The notes under the pieces: model-generated
What the model was told of the DNA's origin: nothing
Databases searched by the model: none
What the model saw: the letters and a program-made list of their open reading frames with translations, nothing else
Made by a program: the position numbers and the translations under genes
Origin: Candidatus Cryptobacteroides onthequi
GTDB lineage: Bacteria > Bacteroidota > Bacteroidia > Bacteroidales > UBA932
NCBI GenBank assembly: GCA_018066125.1
Contig: JAGHSA010000007.1
Span: forward strand, 27,308 to 91,307
Direction: 5' to 3'
DNA: 64,000 nucleotides
Part shown: one piece after another, positions 25,893-35,460 of the stretch
Numbering within the stretch: the first letter of the stretch is position 1
How the letters are laid out: the number at the start of each line of letters is the position of its first letter

Positions 25893-28367
25893 CTATTTGC
25901 CTGTCCCGGTGCCTATGCCGTTGCCGGATCCGCCCAGGCGCGATGCCTCCTCGAGGTTGCCGACCTTGCGCTGTCTGACGTGCTTTGCCTGGCCGAAGTT
26001 CCAGCTGAGGCCGATGACAGCCTTCTGGTTGTAATACTGCTGGCCGATGTAGGATATGGCACCTCCGATGGCAGCCGGATCAATATCAATGTTCGTACGC
26101 TGACTCCTGAAAATATCCTGAATGTCCAGTGAAAGCACCATTCGGTTGTCGAGGAGGTTTTTCTTGACAGCAAGGCTGCTTGCCCAGTTGCCGCCGATTT
26201 TGAAGTATCCGAATGTCATAGGAGTGCTGCCATAAGCGTCAAGCTCGACCTTCCAATCTTTAGGGAGAGTCATGGTCAGGCAGGTGTAGCCGTTGCCGAA
26301 CATGCCCTTGCTGTCATAGTCACCGCTCTTGTTGGTGCTGGATGTGGCAATACCCGAAAGATTGAGGGTCCACTCAAGCCACTTCGTGACAGGAAGCGCC
26401 GCGATGCCGAATGCCACATATCCCATACGCATGGTGCCGAAGTTACTCCAGGTGAGAGTCTTGATGCCATCAGGCGTGTATGACGGATCCTGATTGATAA
26501 GATCCTTGCTATGCATTCCTCCAAGGGAGATGGAGAACCTCTGGGCAATCATTGCACTGAGCGAGAAGTTGTCCGAAAGCTGCGGAAGAATGTCCGGGTT
26601 GCCTACGGTGTATGTGTAGGCATCCACATAGGTCTTTGACGGGTTGAGCTGCTCATAGCGCGGCCTGTCAATGCGGCGTGTGTATGATGCTGAAAGCATA
26701 AGCTTCTGTGAAGGCACATACCCGAGGTAGAATGTAGGGAATACATTGAGAAAATCGCGGTGGATCTGCTCGCCGGATGACTTCCAGTCACCGAAGGTGT
26801 TGGTGTACTCCCCCCTGAGGCCTATCTTGCCGGACAGCTTCGGACTGAGCTGCATGGCGAGAGTGCCGTAGATCGCTCCGATATGCTCCCTGTAGTTGAA
26901 GAAGGTGTGGATATCCGCACTCTCGGTCTGCGTGAAGAGCATGTTGTTGTCGGTCATGGAAAGAGCCCATTTGCCTCCGGCCTCAAACATGGTCTCTCCC
27001 CAGAGAACCGACTGATAATCAAGCTTTGCGGAGTAGATATCTATGGTATTGTCTGTGTTTACGATCCTGTGGGTCTCCGTCATGGGCTCGGGGAAAGTCT
27101 TCATGTCGGATATACGGTTCACAGTGCTCCCGGCGGTACGGTAGTAGTCGATGTTTGCCGTGATCTCGGAAGATCTGGCTTCGTCGAAGACGTGGGTATA
27201 ATTGAGGTTGCCGCTGAATTGGGTGTCATGGTCGGAGTCGTTGACTCTTGACTCGACATTGTCGATGAGGGTACCATTCAGCTTCTGTGTGGTGAAGCTG
27301 CTTGCCTTGCCCTCATCAAAGCCTGTCATCTTTACTTCCGACCCAGGCACGGTGGCGATGAAGCCGATGGTGTTCTTCGAATCGATGAACCAATCGCGCC
27401 CTATCTTGAGATTGTAGTTCTGGTACCTGTTCTTGTAGAGCGATTCAGCATCCTGCATGAGGCTTCCAGCCTCCGTAGCGAAGGTGAGTTCGTTGTCGAT
27501 GGCAATGCCGGTGTCCTCGAGTCCGCCGTAGAGGTTCACAAAAGTGTGGCTCTTGTCGGTGCGGTAGCTGAGGTTGGTCCATGCAGACCCTTTCATGACA
27601 GCATTGTCTATGGCACCGAAATACATGCCGCCTCCGTTGACTCCGAGATCGCCGCTGAAACCGGCCTTGAAGTTTTTCTTGGTCTTGATGTTGATGATGC
27701 CGCCCTGACCGGATGCATCATATTTAGCTGACGGGTTGTCCATAAGCTCGAACTTGTCTATGCTGCCACCCTCCGTGGAACGGAGCATGGCCTCAAGTGA
27801 CTTGCCGTCAAGGTGCGATGGGCGTCCGTCAATCCACACGGACACTGATTTGCCGTTGAGCTTGACATTGCCGTCCTTGTCGACAGTGACACCAGGAGCT
27901 TTCTTGAGAAGCTCAAGCGCGGTGGTTCCCTGCGAGAACGCGCTCTGGCTGACATTCATGACAACCTTGTCGATTTTCATCTCGACGAGAGACTGGCGCT
28001 CGGTGAGTCTCGCGCCCTCGAGCATCTGCGCGTCTTCTTCTAGTGCGATAGGATCGAGAGTCACGCTCCCCTCTTTGGCATTGAGGCTCATTGTCACATC
28101 CTTGAAACCGATGAGTGAGATGCGGAGAAGGTACTGGCCCGGCTGCACGCTGAGTGTCCACTCACCCTTATTATCTGCGGCGAGGCCTGTGACCACAGTG
28201 CTGTCAAGCTGGAGCACGGCAACGGTCGCATACGATGCAGGCTGCCCCGTGACTGCCTCGATCACTGTTCCTGATATGACTGACATCCCCTGTCGCGCTG
28301 CCCTGGCAGACGATGAGAATATGAGAATTGCGGCGATGGACGCCATTATTATCCTGAATTGTTTCAT
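25893..28367 (-). CDS. TonB-dependent receptor of the OMP_b-brl_3 type
   Basis: This 824-residue protein has a signal peptide (about 1-25), a carboxypeptidase-regulatory-like beta domain (about 30-110, VISGTVIEAVTGQPASYATV), a plug (KIDKVVMNVSQSAFSQGTTA, then ELLKKAPGVTVDKDGNVKLN, SGQGGIINIKTKKN) and a large barrel. It belongs to the outer-membrane beta-barrel receptors common in Bacteroidota that are not SusC partners: it is shorter, has no DEVVVxGYG signature and no SusD neighbour. The C-terminus is G/T-rich (GGSGNGIGTGTGK) rather than the usual aromatic ending. It is transcribed alone and has no tandem operator upstream, so it is probably outside the region 1 regulon. Its ligand is unknown. 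Confidence 0.85.
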   Translation of the reverse strand: MKQFRIIMASIAAILIFSSSARAARQGMSVISGTVIEAVTGQPASYATVAVLQLDSTVVTGLAADNKGEWTLSVQPGQYLLRISLIGFKDVTMSLNAKEGSVTLDPIALEEDAQMLEGARLTERQSLVEMKIDKVVMNVSQSAFSQGTTALELLKKAPGVTVDKDGNVKLNGKSVSVWIDGRPSHLDGKSLEAMLRSTEGGSIDKFELMDNPSAKYDASGQGGIINIKTKKNFKAGFSGDLGVNGGGMYFGAIDNAVMKGSAWTNLSYRTDKSHTFVNLYGGLEDTGIAIDNELTFATEAGSLMQDAESLYKNRYQNYNLKIGRDWFIDSKNTIGFIATVPGSEVKMTGFDEGKASSFTTQKLNGTLIDNVESRVNDSDHDTQFSGNLNYTHVFDEARSSEITANIDYYRTAGSTVNRISDMKTFPEPMTETHRIVNTDNTIDIYSAKLDYQSVLWGETMFEAGGKWALSMTDNNMLFTQTESADIHTFFNYREHIGAIYGTLAMQLSPKLSGKIGLRGEYTNTFGDWKSSGEQIHRDFLNVFPTFYLGYVPSQKLMLSASYTRRIDRPRYEQLNPSKTYVDAYTYTVGNPDILPQLSDNFSLSAMIAQRFSISLGGMHSKDLINQDPSYTPDGIKTLTWSNFGTMRMGYVAFGIAALPVTKWLEWTLNLSGIATSSTNKSGDYDSKGMFGNGYTCLTMTLPKDWKVELDAYGSTPMTFGYFKIGGNWASSLAVKKNLLDNRMVLSLDIQDIFRSQRTNIDIDPAAIGGAISYIGQQYYNQKAVIGLSWNFGQAKHVRQRKVGNLEEASRLGGSGNGIGTGTGK

Positions 28368-28600
28368 CTTTATGTCGTTTTGATGGTGTTGTATATCTTT
28401 ACTATATCTTACTGTCCTAGTTTATTAGTACACTGCAAAGGTACAATAGTTTTTCTGAAATGCAACAGGTGTTACGAAAAAAATGTGCATAATCGGATAG
28501 AATCGTCACATTTCCGGCTGCGCTGCCTATTATAGACGCACAAAAAGGGCAAATGCTACAGAAAAATTTTGTTACTTTGTATTAAAATCTATTTAGGAAT
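28368..28600. other. intergenic region between divergent genes
   Basis: The stretch is AT-rich and holds no ORF. It must carry the promoters of both the receptor (minus) and the Dabb/GH31 pair (plus). TTACTTTG at 28572-28579 resembles the -7 consensus at seven of eight positions and is 21 bases before the Dabb ATG. No pair of GCG repeats at 21-base spacing is present. Confidence 0.5.
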
Positions 28601-28903
28601 ATGGTAAAGCACATCATTCTCTGGAAGCTCAAGGATGAGCTCACCGACGCTCAGAAAGCTGAGGTCAAGGCCGGTATCAAGGAAGGACTCGAGGGTCTTG
28701 CAGGACAGATTCCCGGACTCATCGACATCAAGGTCAACATCAACGGACTCCCTACGAGCAACGTGGACGTCATGCTGGACTCTTCATTCGAAAGCTTCGA
28801 CGCTCTCAAAGGCTACTCTGTGAATCCAAAGCACGTGGCTGTGGCTGATGGCAAGGTACGTCCATACACCGCCATCCGCAGCTGTCTCGATTTCGAGGAA
28901 TAA
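28601..28903 (+). CDS. Dabb (stress-responsive A/B barrel) domain protein
   Basis: This 100-residue protein shows the full Dabb pattern: MVKHIILWKLKDE at the start, a helix, PGLIDIKVNINGLPTSNVDV, FESFDALKGYSVNPKHVAVA and RPYTAIRSCLDFE at the end. Dabb proteins are small dimeric alpha/beta barrels; some act as cyclases or in stress responses, but most bacterial ones have no known role. It has no signal peptide and should be cytoplasmic. It lies 14 bases before the GH31 gene and is probably cotranscribed. Confidence 0.85.
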   Translation: MVKHIILWKLKDELTDAQKAEVKAGIKEGLEGLAGQIPGLIDIKVNINGLPTSNVDVMLDSSFESFDALKGYSVNPKHVAVADGKVRPYTAIRSCLDFEE

Positions 28904-28917
28904 TCAAGCGTAAACAG

Positions 28918-30537
28918 ATGAACGCAATGCGCAGAATCCTGACAACACTGCTCGCGGCCATGATCGCAGTTCCCGCATTTTGCCAGACAAGGCTTGAAGT
29001 GAAAATCCTCGACGGAGAGCACTGGTGGGGCGGACTTGATGACTATCTCAACGGACGTCTCGGCACACAAGAAGACATCCCGTGGTCAGCTTCTTCCCAG
29101 ATATCGTTCGATCTCAGGACTGGAAGCTACTCGAACCAGTGCGTCCCGTTCCTCGTGTCCGACAAGGGACGCTATATCTGGAGCGACAGCGCTTTTGCGG
29201 CCAGCTTCAGGGACGGATCCATCTTTCTCGAAGGCGAGGACGACCTCAAGCTCACGCAGTCCGGCTCTACCCTCAGGGAGGCATACCTCGATGCATCAGG
29301 GAAGCACTTCCCTCCAAGCGGCACCATTCCTCCGGAGGAGTTCATCAGGAGCCCGCAATACAATACCTGGATCGAGCTCACATACAATCAGAACCAAAAG
29401 GACATCCTGAAATACGCGCATGCCATCGTGGATAACGGATTCCCGGTCGATGCTGTCCTGATGATAGACGACAACTGGCAGAAGTACTACGGCAACTTCG
29501 AGTTCAAGCCGGAGCGCTTCTCCGACCCTAAAGGCATGTTCGACGAGCTCCACAGGCTCGGATTCAAGGCCATGCTCTGGGTATGTCCTTTCATCTCACC
29601 GGATTCACCGGAGTTCCGTCTCCTCAGGCAGAAGGGCTATCTCATCAAGGATGCAGCCGGAAAGTATCCGCTCATAAGGAAATGGTGGAACGGCTACAGT
29701 GCTGTCGTGGATCTCAGCAATCCTGACGCGCGCAAGTGGTTCGCAGACCAGCTCAAGGGGCTTCAGGAAGCTTACGGAGTGGATGGATTCAAGCTGGATG
29801 CAGGCGATGCCGAGAACTATGTGAAAGGCAGCTGCACCGTGTATGACGGCAAGTCATACGGTCCTGAGCAGACCCTGCTCTGGGCAAAGTTCACTGAGGA
29901 GTTCCCATACAACGAGTTCCGCGCATGCTGGAAGATGGCCGGTCAGCCGGCAGTGCAGAGGCTTCAGGACAAGAGTTACTCATGGGACGGAGTGGCAAGG
30001 CTCATGCCGTCCATGATTGCGTCCGGAATCGAGGGACACATATACAACTGTCCTGACATGGTCGGCGGCGGAGAGTTCGGCAGCTTCATCGACATAGATG
30101 AGGACAAGTTTGACCAGGACCTGATCGTACGCAGCTGCCAGATACACGCGATGATGCCTATGATGCAGTTCTCAGTGGCTCCATGGCGCATTCTGGACAA
30201 GAAGCACCTAGACATCTGCAAGAGCTATGCGAAGCTGCATGCAGACATGGGTCAGTATCTTCTCGACCAGGCACACAAGTGCTCACACAGCGGAGAGCCT
30301 CTCATCCGCAGCATGGAATACGCCTTCCCGGGCGAGGGATTCGAGACCTGCACCGACCAGTACATGCTGGGTGACACATATCTTGTAGCGCCTATGTACG
30401 GGCCGGGATACAGCAGGACCGTGAAGCTCCCTAAGGGCACATGGGTCGACGAGACCGGCAAGAAGTACAAGGGCGGCAGGGAATACACACTCGAGGTACC
30501 TATCGAGCGCCTGCCTTACTTCACCATGAAACGATAG
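28918..30537 (+). CDS. GH31 family alpha-glycosidase, secreted
   Basis: This 539-residue protein starts with a signal peptide ending near PAFCQTR; ATG codons at 28918 and 28927 are both possible. The GH31 barrel is clear: FPVDAVLMIDDNWQKYYGNF, FKAMLWVCPFISPDSPEFR, YGVDGFKLDAGD with the nucleophile Asp near 293, SYSWDGVARLMPSMIASG with the likely acid/base Asp near 355, and MMPMMQFSVAPW. GH31 enzymes act on alpha-glucosides, alpha-xylosides or sulfoquinovosides. It is shorter than most GH31 proteins and lacks the long N-terminal beta domain, resembling the compact alpha-xylosidase/galactosidase branch. Its 3' end overlaps the convergent mutarotase gene by 22 bases. Linkage preference is not determined. 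Confidence 0.88.
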   Translation: MNAMRRILTTLLAAMIAVPAFCQTRLEVKILDGEHWWGGLDDYLNGRLGTQEDIPWSASSQISFDLRTGSYSNQCVPFLVSDKGRYIWSDSAFAASFRDGSIFLEGEDDLKLTQSGSTLREAYLDASGKHFPPSGTIPPEEFIRSPQYNTWIELTYNQNQKDILKYAHAIVDNGFPVDAVLMIDDNWQKYYGNFEFKPERFSDPKGMFDELHRLGFKAMLWVCPFISPDSPEFRLLRQKGYLIKDAAGKYPLIRKWWNGYSAVVDLSNPDARKWFADQLKGLQEAYGVDGFKLDAGDAENYVKGSCTVYDGKSYGPEQTLLWAKFTEEFPYNEFRACWKMAGQPAVQRLQDKSYSWDGVARLMPSMIASGIEGHIYNCPDMVGGGEFGSFIDIDEDKFDQDLIVRSCQIHAMMPMMQFSVAPWRILDKKHLDICKSYAKLHADMGQYLLDQAHKCSHSGEPLIRSMEYAFPGEGFETCTDQYMLGDTYLVAPMYGPGYSRTVKLPKGTWVDETGKKYKGGREYTLEVPIERLPYFTMKR

Positions 30538-31634
30538 ACGCAGACGTGGTGATAGGTCTGACCCGGTCTCAGGTAGGGATCCGGGAATGACGGATGGTTG
30601 GGAGCATCCGGCCAGTTCTGGGTCTCAAATGTGATCGACCCGTGATAGTCTAAGGTCGTACCTCTCTTGCCTTTCTCCTCCCCGGTGAAATACTGCCCGC
30701 TGTATACCTGCAGTCCTGGCTGGTCAGTCATCACATCCATGGAAATACCGGATGAGGGGTCATAGATCGAGGCTGCGTGTGTCAATCCCTCCTCTGCGGT
30801 ATTGAGACAATAATTGTGGTCGAAACCCAATCCCATGACTATCTGAGCATCATCACTCTCAAGGGCATCCCTCAAGGCGTGTGGCTTCCTGTAATCGAAT
30901 GCTGTCCCCTGAACCGGAGTCGGCTCCAGCACCGCAAGCCCGTCAATGCCGGTCATACGGTCTGCATTGACATACATGACATAGTCCTCGACTGTCCCTG
31001 ACTCCGAGAAGTTGAAGTACGGATGGTTTGAGATGTTGACAGGGCGAGTCTTGTCAGTAGTTGCAGAGTAATCGATTCTCAGGGAATTGTCACATGTGAG
31101 GGTGTAGGTCATCCGGATGTCCAGGTTTCCCGGGAATCCGCCCTCACCATCACGGTGAACATAATGAAATAGGACCGAACTGTCCGTCACTTCAGGAACG
31201 TCCCATACGACTGAATCAAGTCCCCTGAACCCACCATGCAGGGTTCCCTTCCCATCATGGTTGCGTTCGAGCTCGTATCTCTGGGCGTCTATGGTGAAGG
31301 ATGCTCCGGAAATCCTGTTGGCGACAGGCCCGACACACGCTCCGAGGAAGCGTTCCCTGGCGTAGTGTACATACTCATCCAGGGTGGGATGACCAAGCAC
31401 GACGTCACGCAGGTTCCGGTCTCTGTCGGGCACGAAAAGGGAGGCAATCCGTCCTCCGTAATTGGTAGCCTGAAGTGTCATGTCACCACCTCTGATGGTG
31501 TACAAAGCCACATTGTGGCCATCAATCTCAGCCTCAAAGGCTGAAGTATCCAGAAGGTCCGGATGACTCTGGCCCTCTGAACATGATACAGTTGCCAGAA
31601 GCATCATGGCAGCAATGACTGTATTGAATCTCAT
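30516..31634 (-). CDS. aldose 1-epimerase (mutarotase) lipoprotein
   Basis: This 372-residue protein has a lipoprotein signal (Cys in TVSCSEG) and the galactose mutarotase fold. The family residues are present: a His in GKGTLHGGFRGLD, a His in NISNHPYFNF that protonates the ring oxygen, and the base Glu in FETQNWPDAPNHP. It interconverts alpha and beta anomers of free aldoses. Extracytoplasmic mutarotases are frequent in PULs. It is the last gene of the operon and starts in an ATGA overlap with the GH43 gene. The C-terminus extends 22 bases across the end of the convergent GH31 gene. Confidence 0.93.
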   Translation of the reverse strand: MRFNTVIAAMMLLATVSCSEGQSHPDLLDTSAFEAEIDGHNVALYTIRGGDMTLQATNYGGRIASLFVPDRDRNLRDVVLGHPTLDEYVHYARERFLGACVGPVANRISGASFTIDAQRYELERNHDGKGTLHGGFRGLDSVVWDVPEVTDSSVLFHYVHRDGEGGFPGNLDIRMTYTLTCDNSLRIDYSATTDKTRPVNISNHPYFNFSESGTVEDYVMYVNADRMTGIDGLAVLEPTPVQGTAFDYRKPHALRDALESDDAQIVMGLGFDHNYCLNTAEEGLTHAASIYDPSSGISMDVMTDQPGLQVYSGQYFTGEEKGKRGTTLDYHGSITFETQNWPDAPNHPSFPDPYLRPGQTYHHVCVYRFMVK

Positions 31635-32653
31635 TTTATTATCTGATCCAGGACAACTTCTCCGTCATCAGAGATGCGGATTTTTCTCAGGCACGTGACT
31701 CTCTCATTTGATGGTAAGGACGAAACTTCCGGAGCATGGCGATGGTAAATGATCCATTCCGGAGCACCGTCCTGGCCGAAAATGATGCCATTGTGGCCTG
31801 GAGAGCTGACGGCAGGTAGTCCGCCCTCCGACCTTGGGCCATCTGCAGGAGACGTCGTCATAATGGGGTTTGAAACTGATTTTTTCCATGGTCCCAAGGG
31901 GCTGTCGGCAGTCTGTACACCTATGCCATAATCCCCCATATGGGTCTCATTTGCGGAGTATGTCATGTAGTAGCGCCCCCTGTACTTGAACACAGTCGGT
32001 GCCTCGTTGCATCTCACGCCACGTTCAAGACTCTTGAGTTCCCAATCGGCATATTCCTCATTGACGGGCATGATTTCTCCGTCAATGCCGGTAAAGTCTG
32101 GCTTAAGCCTTGCCTGGCGCAATGCGCCATATGCCTTGTATTCCTCAGATGTGCCGTTCTCACTGAAATAGACAAATGCCGATCCGTCGTCATCCACGAA
32201 GATGTTGGCGTCAATTGCATTCTTCCCCTCCAAATGAATGAGCGGCGATGCTATGAGTGTAAAAGGCCCGTACGGAGTATCTCCGATGCCGAGGTTGGTC
32301 TCGAGGGTCTCAGCAGCAGGGTTCCAGCCACTGTATGTGAGGTAATACTTTCCGGCGTGCAGGTGTACTTCACTGGCCCAGATGCAGGTTTTCAGCGGAT
32401 CATCAGGTGGAAGTATCTCGATACGTCCCAATCTCGTCCATGTAAGCAGGTTATCCGACACATAGCTTTCCAACCCGTCCGCCATGCTTGCCGAGAGGTA
32501 GTACCTTCCTTCATACATGCAGACACACGGATCGGCTACACGCAAAACAGACCCGTCATCAGTGACGAGAGGATCGGGGATCTGCATGTGAGCCTGTACG
32601 CATGAGCAGATAAGCATCATGCCGGCAAGCACTGGTATGAATGACTGTTTCAC
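31631..32653 (-). CDS. GH43 family glycoside hydrolase lipoprotein
   Basis: No ATG is available; a GTG at 32653 opens a good lipoprotein signal (KQSFIPVLAGMMLICSC), while another GTG at 32686 would add 11 residues. The five-bladed propeller of GH43 is evident with all three catalytic acids: Asp in RVADPCVC (base, near residue 40), Asp in IDANIFVDDDG (pKa modulator, near 148) and Glu in CNEAPTVFKYRGRYYMTYSAN (acid, near 216). GH43 enzymes are inverting alpha-L-arabinofuranosidases, endo-arabinanases, beta-xylosidases or beta-1,3-galactosidases. With the neighbouring mutarotase and beta-helix protein it points to arabinose- or xylose-containing plant glycan, but subfamily is not resolved. Confidence 0.9.
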   Translation of the reverse strand: MKQSFIPVLAGMMLICSCVQAHMQIPDPLVTDDGSVLRVADPCVCMYEGRYYLSASMADGLESYVSDNLLTWTRLGRIEILPPDDPLKTCIWASEVHLHAGKYYLTYSGWNPAAETLETNLGIGDTPYGPFTLIASPLIHLEGKNAIDANIFVDDDGSAFVYFSENGTSEEYKAYGALRQARLKPDFTGIDGEIMPVNEEYADWELKSLERGVRCNEAPTVFKYRGRYYMTYSANETHMGDYGIGVQTADSPLGPWKKSVSNPIMTTSPADGPRSEGGLPAVSSPGHNGIIFGQDGAPEWIIYHRHAPEVSSLPSNERVTCLRKIRISDDGEVVLDQIIK

Positions 32654-32727
32654 GGACACAAATATACTCTGCCTGGGATAATTCACGATGATGGGCAGAA
32701 ACCGGCAGTTCCTCCCAGGAGAGCAGA

Positions 32728-33795
32728 CTATCTTACAGTATAGTGGCCACTTACATCAGCAGGAGAGAGGTCCGCCGGTCTTGGCAGTATGGTATTGCGG
32801 ATGGTTCCGCTTCCACCCTTCTCGGCAACAAGGATGTTCTTGACCGGACATTCCTTAGAGAACCCTACATGCATGCCGTACATGACCGCAGAGAAAGGGC
32901 CATCGCAGACCACAGCGTTCTGAGAAGACACGTTGCCGTTATACCACCATGCAAAGCAGTCGGTAAGATTGGCGCCGACACCCTTGCCCAGCTTGAATCC
33001 CGTACAGAACTGGTCGCTGTAGCAGTAGTCAAGCCAGTTGTTCATGTCACGTGCCACGACAAATCCGCAGCTGGACTCATAATCCTGAGAATCAGCGAAG
33101 ATATAGAGAGGATGGATGTTCTTGAGGCTGTTGCCTCCGGTCATGATCATGACGCCAACGTTTACCGATGCTATCCTCATGTTGGTCAAGGTGTTGTCAT
33201 GTCCCTCGATAAGGACTCCGATGGAGTTTGACTGATCGTTGCCGACAATATTCACATCCACGATATCGCAGTCTGATGAACCATTATTGGCTCCTCTCAT
33301 GATATGAAGGCCGATGCGGGTATTCTTGATAGATGCCTTCATGACCTTGGTCTCTCGTCCGCTGTCAATGGAGATGCCGTCAGCAACTCCGCTTCCATCG
33401 AAGATTCCGCCTTCAATGCCGTAATTGCTGCCATTGATTCTGATGCTGTTGTACGGATCCTTGCCGCCGAGGTGGACAAGAGCACCGCCATCGCCCCATT
33501 CTCCGATTGCCTTGAAAGTGGCATAATTGCCCATGACAAGATGAACCGACTTGGTAGGGTCTGCCGGGGTCATGACAGGATGAGAGAGGTAGTATACTCC
33601 GTCAGGAAAGTAAAGAGTACGGTTGGGATTTTCGTCAATCATCTTCTGAATGGCATCTGCGACATCTACAGAAGAGTTCAATCTAACATAATCTGAAGCT
33701 ACGACAAATGCATCAAAAGAAGGATTCACCTGTTTGGAGCAGCTGACCGACACAAGTGCGATTAGGGAAAGAAAGATAAGTTGTTTTCTTTTCAT
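32728..33795 (-). CDS. right-handed beta-helix lipoprotein (pectate-lyase-like fold), copy 1
   Basis: This 355-residue lipoprotein (Cys in VSVSCSKQ) begins with a pectate-lyase-3-type opening, DVADAIQKMIDENPNRTLYF followed by PDGVYYLSHPV, and continues with short repeated strands (GSNYGIEGGIFDGSGVADGI, NTRIGLHIMRGANNGSSDCD, NIVGNDQSNSIGVLIEGHDN, VNVGVMIMTGGNSLKNIHPL). This is a parallel beta-helix seen in polysaccharide lyases, GH28-like enzymes and phage tailspikes. No catalytic residue set could be assigned, so lyase, glycosidase and binding roles are all open. It lies between susD and the GH43 gene of PUL 2. A close paralogue lies at 48382-49449, differing at scattered positions and at the extreme C-terminus. 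Confidence 0.75.
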   Translation of the reverse strand: MKRKQLIFLSLIALVSVSCSKQVNPSFDAFVVASDYVRLNSSVDVADAIQKMIDENPNRTLYFPDGVYYLSHPVMTPADPTKSVHLVMGNYATFKAIGEWGDGGALVHLGGKDPYNSIRINGSNYGIEGGIFDGSGVADGISIDSGRETKVMKASIKNTRIGLHIMRGANNGSSDCDIVDVNIVGNDQSNSIGVLIEGHDNTLTNMRIASVNVGVMIMTGGNSLKNIHPLYIFADSQDYESSCGFVVARDMNNWLDYCYSDQFCTGFKLGKGVGANLTDCFAWWYNGNVSSQNAVVCDGPFSAVMYGMHVGFSKECPVKNILVAEKGGSGTIRNTILPRPADLSPADVSGHYTVR

Positions 33796-33830
33796 TATAT
33801 GTCATTAAATAGGGATGCTTCGGTATTAAG

Positions 33831-33860
33831 GGAGGGAGCCATCGTCCAATGCCTCCCTCC
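33831..33860 (-). other. mRNA hairpin between susD and the beta-helix gene
   Basis: Arms GGAGGGAG and CTCCCTCC pair perfectly over 8 positions with a 14-base loop. No T-run follows on the minus strand, so this is not a standard terminator. Its position after susD suits an mRNA-stabilising or attenuating hairpin, as is common after susCD genes; that role is inference. Confidence 0.5.
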
Positions 33861-33893
33861 ACAAAAATACACACAATAATTAACCACTATTCT

Positions 33894-35441
33894 TTAATAT
33901 CCAGGATTCTGCTTGATGATACCCTCGCCCTCATTGATCACTCTGGCAGGGATAGGCATGAGCAGGAGTGCGTCAGTGGCACTTGAGTTACGGGTCTTTG
34001 CGAAGTCGATGAAGTCACCCCAGCGGATGAGGTCATGACGGCGGAGGCCCTCCCAATAGAACTCACGGAGACGCTCCTTCTTGAGGAAGGTCATATACTC
34101 GTCGACTGTTGACGAGGTGCTGACTGGAAGTTCGATGCCTGCACGGTCAGTAATCATCTTCGTATACCTGATAGCCTCTGCAGTCACGCTCTTGTTGATC
34201 TGCACGTCACACTCTGCGAGCATGAGAAGAACGTCAGCATAGCGATACATCACGGCATGGAGATTTCCGGCATAAGCCCTGTCCTGAGGATAGAAGTACT
34301 TGCAGCAGTTGCAACCGAACTGAAGGACTGATGAACCTGGGTTCTCACGTGTATATGTGATGAAGTTGCCGTTGGCATCCTTATCGGTAGAGAGGAATCT
34401 TGGGCTGAGACCACCGCGTCTCACGTCACCATCCTCGAATGCATCATAGAGATCCCATGTAGCACGTCCACCGCCCCAGTAGTGAGTGGTAGTGTAGACG
34501 CCTGTGCCGCTTGTCATACCCGGATCGACATCAAGGAATGCGCTGCAGTTGCCTGGAGTGGTATAGAAATAGAACTCATTGTCGGCCTTGGCACCGGAAG
34601 GGATACAGTAGATGTTCTCATCATCTCTTTCACCAGCCTCTGAGAATGGAGTGAAGTAGTTGTCTGCAAGCTTGTAACCCATCGAGAGGATCGGTGTAAG
34701 GTACTTCTTGGCTGCTGCATAGTCGTGACGGCTGAGACTGATCTTGGCAAGGAACATATATGCCGTAGCCTTGTTGATGCGTCCCCAGTCTGCAGTCTTG
34801 TTGGTCTTGTCGTAGAGATTAGGGATAGCCTCTTCGAAATCCTTGATCATCCAGCCTACATATTCGTCCTCTGAAGGTCTCTCTACATACTTGACATCAT
34901 CAAGCTCCTTAGGATCAAGAGTGACATGGAATGTACCGAAAAGGTCATGGAACACATACATGGTGATACCACGGAGAGCCTTTGCCTCTGCGATCATGGA
35001 AGCCTTCTTGGCCGCAGGGATGACGTCTGACTTCTCGATGACATCAATGATCTGAGTAAGACGTGATGCATTCTTGATGATCTGGAATGTCTGAAGCCAG
35101 TCCTGAGAGTTGAGGCCCCACTGGAAGTCAGCCACATTGTGGATAGGGTTGCCGTAACGTGCCTCATCAGTAGTATAGAGGTTGAATCCGAAATAGCCGA
35201 TGGCTCCGATTGACCAATAAGGCCAGCCCCATCCTGTATTTGCGTTATTGGACATGTTCACACTACCTGAGTTGGTCTTGAGGTAGCCATACATGCCGTC
35301 GAGAAGAGACTGAGCATCCTCCTGAGAGTAAGGATAGTTCGCGTCTGTCATATCTGAGAACACCACAGCATCAAGGCTGCATGAACTCATTCCGCACACC
35401 AAAGCGGCAGCGAGAAGAATGTTTATGACGATTTTTTTCAT
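33894..35441 (-). CDS. SusD/RagB-family outer-membrane lipoprotein (PUL 2)
   Basis: This 515-residue lipoprotein (Cys in GMSSCSLDA) has SusD family features: ANYPYSQEDAQSLLDGMYGY, the TPR segment MIAEAKALRGITMYVFHDLF, INKATAYMFLAKISLSRHDY and the C-terminal MYRYADVLLMLAECDVQINK, LKKERLREFYWEGLRRHDLI. It binds oligosaccharide at the mouth of the SusC partner encoded 19 bases upstream. It is distinct in sequence from the SusD at 14337-16181, so the two PULs probably take up different glycans. Confidence 0.95.
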   Translation of the reverse strand: MKKIVINILLAAALVCGMSSCSLDAVVFSDMTDANYPYSQEDAQSLLDGMYGYLKTNSGSVNMSNNANTGWGWPYWSIGAIGYFGFNLYTTDEARYGNPIHNVADFQWGLNSQDWLQTFQIIKNASRLTQIIDVIEKSDVIPAAKKASMIAEAKALRGITMYVFHDLFGTFHVTLDPKELDDVKYVERPSEDEYVGWMIKDFEEAIPNLYDKTNKTADWGRINKATAYMFLAKISLSRHDYAAAKKYLTPILSMGYKLADNYFTPFSEAGERDDENIYCIPSGAKADNEFYFYTTPGNCSAFLDVDPGMTSGTGVYTTTHYWGGGRATWDLYDAFEDGDVRRGGLSPRFLSTDKDANGNFITYTRENPGSSVLQFGCNCCKYFYPQDRAYAGNLHAVMYRYADVLLMLAECDVQINKSVTAEAIRYTKMITDRAGIELPVSTSSTVDEYMTFLKKERLREFYWEGLRRHDLIRWGDFIDFAKTRNSSATDALLLMPIPARVINEGEGIIKQNPGY

Positions 35442-35460
35442 GTTTGCAGGTAGTTACTGA

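Noticed and set aside
28515..28545. CGC triplets before the TonB receptor considered as an operator pair
   Set aside because: They are 16 bases apart and lack the flanking AT-rich half-site bases.
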